Shown: piece after piece, positions 56,872 to 64,000 of the stretch
Position numbering within the stretch: position 1 is the stretch's first letter
Layout of the letters: every line of letters begins with the position of its first letter
NCBI GenBank assembly: GCA_022453515.1
Contig: JAJNNY010000038.1
Span: forward strand, 1-64,000
DNA: 64,000 nucleotides
Origin: Astrocystis sublimbata
Lineage: Eukaryota > Ascomycota > Sordariomycetes > Xylariales > Xylariaceae
Direction: 5' to 3'
Notes under the pieces: generated by a model
What the model saw: the letters and a program-made list of their open reading frames with translations, nothing else
What the model was told of the DNA's origin: nothing
The model's database searches: none
Translations under genes and position numbers: made by a program

Positions 56872-58922
56872 GTGCCGCCCATCATACCCGATGTTTAGGT
56901 GGTGCAGCTGTCGCGAACAAGCCCCTAGGCGTGGCTTTGCCCACTTTGACGTAACCCAGCCATGCCAGGAGGGTATCGTAAAGGGTTGGGAAAGCGGCCA
57001 GCCATTGAGGGGGAGGGGGTCAAATAGCCAATTGGGAGCGTTGTGTCCCGCAACATGACGCCGTTACACCGTGATAGGAGAGGGCTCCCACCCAGACCTG
57101 CATTAGGTCTCCCTTGACATCGTTGCACACAAGACTACTGCAGGACATGGGCCTGCAGGCTTACAGGGGGACGGAGCTGAACCATGTAATAGCTGCCGAA
57201 GTTTGGGTGTGGAGAGTTGACGAGGACCCGATTCCCTCCCTCATCCCGCCAACCACCCGGCTCTACTGCCTAGTTCGCGGTTATTCCAATCAAAGTGAGT
57301 ACTTTCGATGTCAATCACGAGGAGGAAATGAACAGATCGGAAGAGTCATGCCTTAGTGTATGAGCTGGAGAGGTTGATCAGATGGGCCAGTCATATCCAG
57401 TTGCCCCCTTAAGAGACGTAGCTGGGCATCTGGGGTCTTTCTCACCCGCGGCCTAGGAACTCGGGGCAACAACGGAAAGATTTTAATCCCGCCGCCGAGG
57501 GCGCCGATTCAATGTCTGCTCGAGCTCTGCGCAGGAGTTGCAATGCGGTTCCACTTGTCGTCGTGGCAATGACTCGTACTGTTTCGACTGGCACTCGGCT
57601 TTGTGTCAATAGGTATCGATCTTTCACCTGCCCCTGGGCACAGGTGAATCCCACCTCACTCCCACCGCGATTTGCAAGATTGACTGTGCCTACCTACATA
57701 GACACACCCGTCGCAGCAACTTTGTCGGAGATTTCGGGATCTGGTTGGACACCTGGCACACTGGCGACTCAGCCTCACCAATGGCAGGATTCGAGGGGGA
57801 GATTAGGCCACTCTTGCACCCTTGTTTGATCAGATTATCGAAGCACAAGTCCTCTCGCCCAATAGACGCATGCAGAAAACACGACTTGAGCTGTGGCTAG
57901 TACAAGCGGAGGCCATTCATGTTCCTCTTCGATATATCGCACCGGGAAACAAGGAACATTCATGGCACAGTCGCTCGATCTAACCATCTGAGTGTTGCGG
58001 TTGCATGGTTCGCTTTCTCCCATGGCTGGTCGGTTCACTGAAGTTTCCAAAACTCCTGCACAACCGCACGCACCAAGCGCCGGCACAAGTTGAATCTTGC
58101 ATCTACAGGATCTGCCGCGTCTCACACATAAATCGCTCAAAATGCGGTATTCGACCGGTCTGACGTCAACACGGGGAAAATTCAAGCGCGCCATTGAAAC
58201 AGGTTCCCTCTCTGCCTTGGGCGTACATGCAGCCAGGGGCACGACACAGCGAGAGGTAGTGGGCGAAGGTGTCGGAGCAACCCTCACGGTGAGTCAATGG
58301 AGGTCAGTCACTTCACACACAAGAAACAAGCGAATGTGCTTGGGCACAGAAGTATCCTTAGCCCCCGGCCCCAGCTTGACCCCATGGTCCCAGGCACTCA
58401 GGCGTGCTAGGCAGCACGAATCGCATTTGCCGCGTGATGATGCGTGGGACACGGTGAACAATATTGTAACAAGGTGAGCAGGCAAGTGATCACCGCGATC
58501 CGCTAGGTAGGGGTCTGTCTGGCATCTGGGAGGTCAGGATCTGTTGGAGGGCGCATTTTGCGCCTAATAGCCGAAGTCCTGACCAGGGCAAACTGGGCTA
58601 ATATGTCCCTGTTGAGCCTGTGAGCTGGGCAAAAGCGAGCCTCTCGCCTGCCATGCCTGAACGAGGCTGCTGACGTGAGCCGGCAATGGCCCCACAGGCG
58701 GGAGAGCAACCAACAAAGTCCATCTTGAGGCAGCTGGTTTCATTCGTATGCTGCGTATTCCTACGAGTTGAGAAGGGGGTGTGGATGTGCTGGGATCGCC
58801 AAAGCGGAATCCCCGCCATCCCGTCTCGCCCACCACGATGAGTCAGTCCTACTCAGTACATCTCCCCGTATGGATCCGCCCTCCTCTTTGAAGAAAAGAC
58901 CTACATATGAGGTACCATACCG

Positions 58923-58942
58923 TGCCGTGCCGTGCCGTGCCG
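58923..58942. repeat. 5-bp tandem repeat (GTGCC)
   Basis: Four units of GTGCC in gene-free DNA. Confidence 0.8.
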
Positions 58943-60538
58943 CAGCGATGGAGTTGTGATGGTTGACTGACTAGTTTTCTGGAGGGCGCATTCTGGGTCT
59001 GTTGCTGCAGCGCGTCATGTCCGATCGTTGTTCGAGGAGCGGTTTTGTTTCTGTTTCGGTATTTAATTGTTGCGCTGAATTGCGTCTTGGGGGGTTTGAT
59101 GACTAGAGATCTACCCACCCTACTTCACTCAAGTACAATACATACCGCCCCCAAAACGAGGCGCCAGCGCCACGTCGATCGTGCGTTCAGTAATCACGCC
59201 TGTAGCTAGCACAGCCATTGTTGCCATGAAAGCCACACAACGCCCTCCGCAGGTGAGCAGGACTCCAAATTCTTCAATTCCCCCAGCCGAGAAAAGTACC
59301 TATAAGAGTAGCCATAACATCAAGCAGAAAAACATGGAACTAATGTGAATGTAACCATGGCTGCACACCGAGAGAACCATCACACCAACGATGGCTCTGC
59401 CGGTTGAGATTCGAACCTCGCATATCGGAAACGAGATGCCAGGTGTATCCGGGCCTAGATTCTACATCAGTGGATGGACCGGCATAGGGTTGATGCCTAC
59501 TTGCGGCACAGTTGGAAGGCATCCCCTTCACTCCACCCCAGGACTGGGTGTGGCAGGAAACACTTCGCAGCTCACATGTATGTACATAGTGATCTGAATC
59601 ACTTCGAGGGGCGAAAGTGCCTCTCAATACTGGGTAGCCCGGTTCTGGTGTACTTTTTCTTGAACGTAAATCAAATGAAAATAAATACATCCTTCTCATA
59701 AACCACGTACAGCAACCAAGTCAATATAGGGGTAGGTAGAACAGGGTTTTTAGGTGTTGGCATTTTGATGGACGCAAAACGCAAGGCTGAGGTAGATGGC
59801 GATCAAGAATTTCTGTTAGGCAAAATGTCCGGAAAACCGACATGCATGCATGCACATAAGGCAAAGGGTAAACAGAGTAGACGACGTAGTTTGCAAAGGA
59901 CAAGTAGTTCCCTTATCTGCATTTTGCAACGTTTCTCCTCCAAGCTTGCAAATCTCAGTTGCAAGCTAACGAAGCTAGTACAGAGCAAGTTGAACAGGGT
60001 CATACACTTATTGATGGCTCAAGACATTCGAAATGCTCACAGTTGAGTACACATGCCTACTTATAAGTGTAGCAGTTGAGTACACACCCACTTTATATGA
60101 TCCAAGATTGTCATATATACGAATAAAGCTACATATATGCCCCATAATGCATTTGCTATGCCGGTAACCGCCGCCTGCCTCCGCCCAGCCAGCTTGCCCC
60201 TTAGCCCACTCTGGCATAATACATACATGTTCCTCATCTGTAATCCGTTATTTTTCAGACCACGTTGGGACCGCCCGTCCCAAGAGCCGTTGTCCGTGAT
60301 ATCCATGCTAGTAGTGTTGTACAATGTCGTGACAAAAAAGCTGCACACTCAGAACGAGAGAAACGAAGTGAAAAAATAAAACAAAAAAGTAGAAAACCAC
60401 AAGACGAGGTGATTGATATATGACAACAGAATCGAAACAAAGAAACTCCATGCCCATGATTGTTGTTAACCAAATGACTCGATAGATTCCTTTTTGCATG
60501 TGCCATGCCGATGTCGGAAGAAACAGAAGAAGTATGTA

Positions 60539-63143
60539 CTAGAACATGATCCATTCAACCTCAATACCAGGGCCGCCGATGCATTTGGTCCAGTTAAAAG
60601 GACCTGTTCGGGCGCCTAGCTTGTTACTTGTTGACGCAACATCATTGGTCTGCCAAAGACGCTCCAACACGTCCATAGCTGCCATGTTATTCATATAGCC
60701 GCTGCGAGACATGATGTCGCGGCATTTATTACGGATAATATTCTGCTGCAGCTCGTTGACACACTCGCTGCCTGCCACGAAAAGGGGCCAGAGGAGAAAC
60801 TTTTCGGCGCCGCTGCCAGCTTCGAGCGAGGTGGCATAGTATATGACCTGGCTCACCAGATTCCTGAAGTTGTTGTGGTGCGAAGGAATGTTTGGGGATG
60901 CTAAGCGTTCGATATAGAGCAAAGCAGCGTAGCGGAAGGCCTCCGATAAGAAATTGAGATCACGAATCTGATCCTGCGACGCTGAATTGGGAAGGGAGGC
61001 AACTAAACGCTGAGCGTCGAATTCCCAGGTTTGGAGAGCTGTGTGAGCCTCTTTCCACTCCCGCCAGAAGTTTGAACGATTGTTGTCGAAAGGAGGCGAG
61101 CCAAGACCAGAAGACATAATCTCCTCTTCATCAAACCTGGTCGCAAATCCGTTTCCATCATAGCGGTGTGTCGTACCAAAGAAGCCTCCCTGCTCTTGCT
61201 TAAGGCCGTGTGCTAGCGGGGAACCCAACGGAGAGAAGCTGATCGGAGTTCCGTCTCGGTCGCTAGGTGTTGTCACTGTACTCGAAACTGGTCTACTCTG
61301 GGACAGTAGATTCAGGCGTCCTAGCCGGTGGATTGTCTGGAAAAGTTCACGGTCACAGCCAACTAGATTTTCGGCACCAGGTGGGAGAAGCATGGTTTCT
61401 GCAGACATTCCGAGAAACGAGTTTGTTAGTTGAGCTTCTCGCTCATTGATGCTTGCAGAGATCGAATCGAAATATGTAAAGATGGCTTCCATCCATGCCG
61501 ACTGGCGCGAGCCCTGTAGATTGACCGAGTTCCGCATGCTGAGAATTTTTCTAACACCGGCAAATTGAGTATGGAATTTTGCCACGCCTGACTCCACCAT
61601 CCGGTAGTGGCATAGGAGTAGAATAGTGGCCAAAACGGAATCATGGCAAGCTTTGGAAGGGTCGTTTAACTGCATATTCAACAGATGCACGGCGAGATTG
61701 CGGTGGTCATGCTCTTCTGATAGGGATCGATCGTCCGGATGCGCGTCGAAAGGATGTTCAGTGCCACCATTTTCTGTCGCCGCCAACGGGGAGTTCCTGG
61801 TGTGTTGACCAAGACTTAGCCTTCTCTTCATCCTGAGATTACAGGCGGACAGGGCACAGATTGCATGTTGAAGGCTTCGGCTACTCGACGCTAGCCGGAG
61901 GATATGTTCTCGATAGGGGTTGTTGGGGCCGTCAATGAGGACCAGTGATGGGCACATGATATTCTCGTAGTAGTCCATGAAGAAGGGCAGCTTATTAATG
62001 AGATCAGGGCTAACCTGTAGCGGGTGGCTCTCGTAGGAGGGGTGTGGAAGGCCCGAAGTGTGTTCCATTCCACGAGGAGAGTGACCATTTTCGTCTCGAG
62101 AGCTTGTCTGAGTCCAGAAGGGACCCCCTGCCGAGTGCGGGCTGGTGCTGTATGAGTCGATCTCCGGAACGCCTAAGCAACCGTCAGTCGCCGCGACTTG
62201 GGCATCACGGGGTTTAATAGTAGCGCTTACTCAACGTATCACTGTCCGAGATCAGCCTTTGGCCCATGTGAGGCTCGAAAGGATCGCGGTGTGAGCCCAG
62301 GCTAGAGCTGTGCTCAGATGGCGCATAGACGAGGCTCGGGCAAGATGTTGGCGCCCTATGGTCGATCATGATGGCAGACGCGGGACTCTGTGGCACGGGG
62401 GAGCTCTGACTGGTGTAGTTCTCGTAAATGAGCGTCGGGCTGTGCATGAACGGTACTTCTTCCCGTGGGAACGAGTGCGCCATTGGTGACAGGGTGTAGT
62501 CCACATCACTGAGCGAGTCCACTGAGGAGGATAGCGATTCGCTCATGATGGGATAATGGTTCATTGACGTGTTCATCTTGTGATATCGCGAGTGCTCATG
62601 TGCATTCATGTGCCCGGCGTATGCTGGAAGACTACCCCATGCTGTATGCGATACAGTCACAGGCGTTTCAGCCTGCGAATATCTCGAATAGTCTGGGAAA
62701 GCCCCATAGGGAGTTGTAGGGACGGACGCGCCATGATGTACGCCAATCTCAACACCGTCTCGTTGACGATGCCTCCTTGCCGCTTCCTCTGCCCCGGTCC
62801 AGTGGCTCGTGGTGGCAGCAGAGTTCGCTCTCGCTCGTGTCGCCGATTTCTTTGTCACAGGCGCAACGGGAGGCGACTTGGCTATAGGCAAAGAGAGACC
62901 TCGAAGCTTGCCACGGCTCGCCACACCAACTCCCCACGTCAGCTGGGTCTTGTAGCCAGAACATTCGTTTCCAATCTCCAAGCATTGCGAACAGTATGGC
63001 CGCCGGCGATCACATTTGGTGTTCCTCTTGATGCACGTGAAGCAATCATCTGCAGCTCCCCCAGCGGGGGCCCGTCTTCTGCGCTTGCGAGCCGCCTGTA
63101 CGTCCTTGGTCGCGTTGGACTGCGGAGGGCCGGAGACAGTCAT
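60539..63143 (-). CDS. Zn2Cys6 transcription factor, possibly acr-2-like
   Basis: Two exons, 63143-62231 and 62172-60539, give 848 aa. The zinc cluster at residues 34-61 is Cys-X2-Cys-X6-Cys-X6-Cys-X2-Cys-X6-Cys (DDCFTCIKRNTKCDRRRPYC). It is followed by YKTQLTWGVGVASRGKLRGL, a segment shared by one orthologous group that I recall being annotated as acriflavine sensitivity control protein acr-2 in Neurospora relatives; this naming is tentative. Residues ~100-330 are Ser/Pro/Tyr-rich and probably disordered. The C-terminal ~500 residues are the Fungal_trans_2-type helical region (LINKLPFFMDYYENIMCPSL, HAICALSACNLRMKRR). The intron donor A|GTAAGC and acceptor CTTAG keep the frame. Targets unknown. 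Confidence 0.88.
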
Positions 63144-64000
63144 GTCTGCGCAATGTCAAGTACGTATATTCGAGGGAATGTAACCTGATTTCGGTCACGC
63201 ACGCATATGGGTAAATTCGAGGACCGGAAGGGAGACAGGGTACTATCTCTAGGCTCAGGTAAGGGCTCGGAGTCTGGGCAGTCAACCTCAAGCAAATCGA
63301 CTGGTGTGGGTAAATAGCCTTAATATGGAAAAAGATGAATGACGAGACTCGGGAGTAAGAGGTCATATAGACACTGCATGAGAAGGGGAGCTCAAAGGCG
63401 GGACATGAGTGCTAGGCTTCAGATATAAGTCGAGATATGTGCCTCTCTTACCCTCTCTCGATCAACCCCCCCCCCCATGCCGCGTGCCCCATGCCCCATG
63501 AACATGAACCTTGACAAGGAATGGGCATGGACATGGCTCAGGACATCCATGTCGTTCAACGGTACCTGTTTGCTCACAACACCACTAGAGGAAAACAAGC
63601 AACGCCTCCGTCAACGACTGCACGCCCCACCAAATCTAGTGCGCGTAGGTAACGGCACCAAACGAAAGACCAAAGGTACACATGCAAGACCCTCTCACGC
63701 TCATGGTTCAAGACTCCAGAGGTAGCGTGTAGTCAGTCGAGCTCCGACCCTCCAGCGAGCCAGGATTGCTAGGACCAGCATGGGTCCCGCTAGTGCAGGA
63801 GGCGATAGCAAGGGTACCCGGTCTCTGTGCTCCCACCAGGTACTTAGTCGTCGAGTGGCTCCCGAAGACAGACGAGATGGTTAGTGAGATGGGATTTCTG
63901 CCCGTGGTGAACCTCGGGCAGGGCAGGGCAGGGCAGGGCAGGGTCTCTGCCTCTGCCTCTGCCTCTGCCTCTTCCTCGTCTCACGCTCGTCACGCTGAAT
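63144..64000. other. Gene-free right edge
   Basis: The region holds the promoter of the Zn2Cys6 gene and, at the far right, simple repeats. No ORF shows a family signature; a gene could begin beyond the window. Confidence 0.45.
63915..63972. repeat. Paired simple repeats GGGCA and TCTGCC
   Basis: Five to six GGGCA units run directly into about five TCTGCC units, so two different microsatellites abut. Confidence 0.85.

Larger units (their letters stand above)
54947..60538. other. 5.6-kb gene-free interval
   Basis: No gene supported on either strand. Contents: TACCTAGG words (55137, 55317, 55550), two C-rich stretches (56645-56676 and the C24 run at 56848-56871), a GTGCC tandem tract (58923-58942), and many short overlapping frames without family signatures. 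A segment at 59398-59484 has a T-arm-like sequence but does not fold as a tRNA. Confidence 0.45.

Noticed and set aside
59398..59484. tRNA-like segment on the minus strand (GGTTCGAATCT T-arm-like box, 7-bp TGCCGGT/ACCGGCA closing stem)
   Set aside because: The T-stem pairs only partly, there is no D-arm GG and no 5-bp anticodon stem. At most a degraded tRNA or SINE fragment; tRNAscan-SE would settle it.

Overview
The window is nuclear DNA of a filamentous ascomycete, most likely a Sordariomycete. Almost every gene is broken by short introns of 50-160 nt with GTAAGT/GTATGT-type donors. The gene set is typical of Pezizomycotina: an Nmr1/NmrA nitrogen regulator, three Zn2Cys6 transcription factors, and Mkt1 with fungal architecture. 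Intergenic DNA is dense in the TACCTAGGTA / TAGGTACCTA words common in this class. I see no rRNA gene, no convincing tRNA gene, no intact transposon and no CRISPR array. Gene models were spliced by hand, choosing junctions that restore the expected family sequence and keep the reading frame.

Layout. 1-14 kb is housekeeping: an Avt3/Avt4-type vacuolar amino-acid transporter (+), RPB11 (+), LSM5 (-), a WRN-like 3'-5' exonuclease (+), YTM1 (-) and the DNA polymerase delta small subunit POL31 (+). 14-19 kb holds an F-box-like protein (-) and nmr1 (-). 19-36 kb is gene-poor, with two Zn2Cys6 regulators (24.0-27.2 and 28.5-30.6 kb, both -) separated by long repeat-dotted gaps. 36-39 kb holds a small two-helix membrane protein (+) and an unrecognised basic coiled-coil protein (-). 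39.8-43.5 kb holds a CYP52-like P450 and a 2-oxoglutarate/Fe(II) dioxygenase, co-oriented on the minus strand. 44.3-47.3 kb is MKT1 (+). 48.6-55 kb carries an Fnx1/Vba-like MFS transporter (-), a four-helix MARVEL-type membrane protein (+) and NOP16 (-). 55-60.5 kb has no recognisable gene. 60.5-63.1 kb is a third Zn2Cys6 regulator (-), possibly related to acr-2.

Functional themes. Transcription and RNA metabolism (RPB11, LSM5, MKT1), ribosome assembly (YTM1, NOP16) and DNA replication/repair (POL31, exonuclease) are scattered and share bidirectional promoters: LSM5/exonuclease, YTM1/POL31 and dioxygenase/MKT1. Nitrogen and vacuolar amino-acid handling is represented by nmr1, the Avt-type transporter and the Fnx1-like transporter. 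nmr1 has a tight cluster of six GATA words about 0.5 kb upstream. The P450-dioxygenase pair is the only metabolic neighbourhood that looks accessory; no backbone synthase is visible.

I did not find a clearly new biological system. The observations most worth following are the oxidase pair with its 17-nt microexon, the GATA cluster at nmr1, the 20-bp minisatellite at 39 kb, and the long perfect palindromes confined to gene-free DNA.
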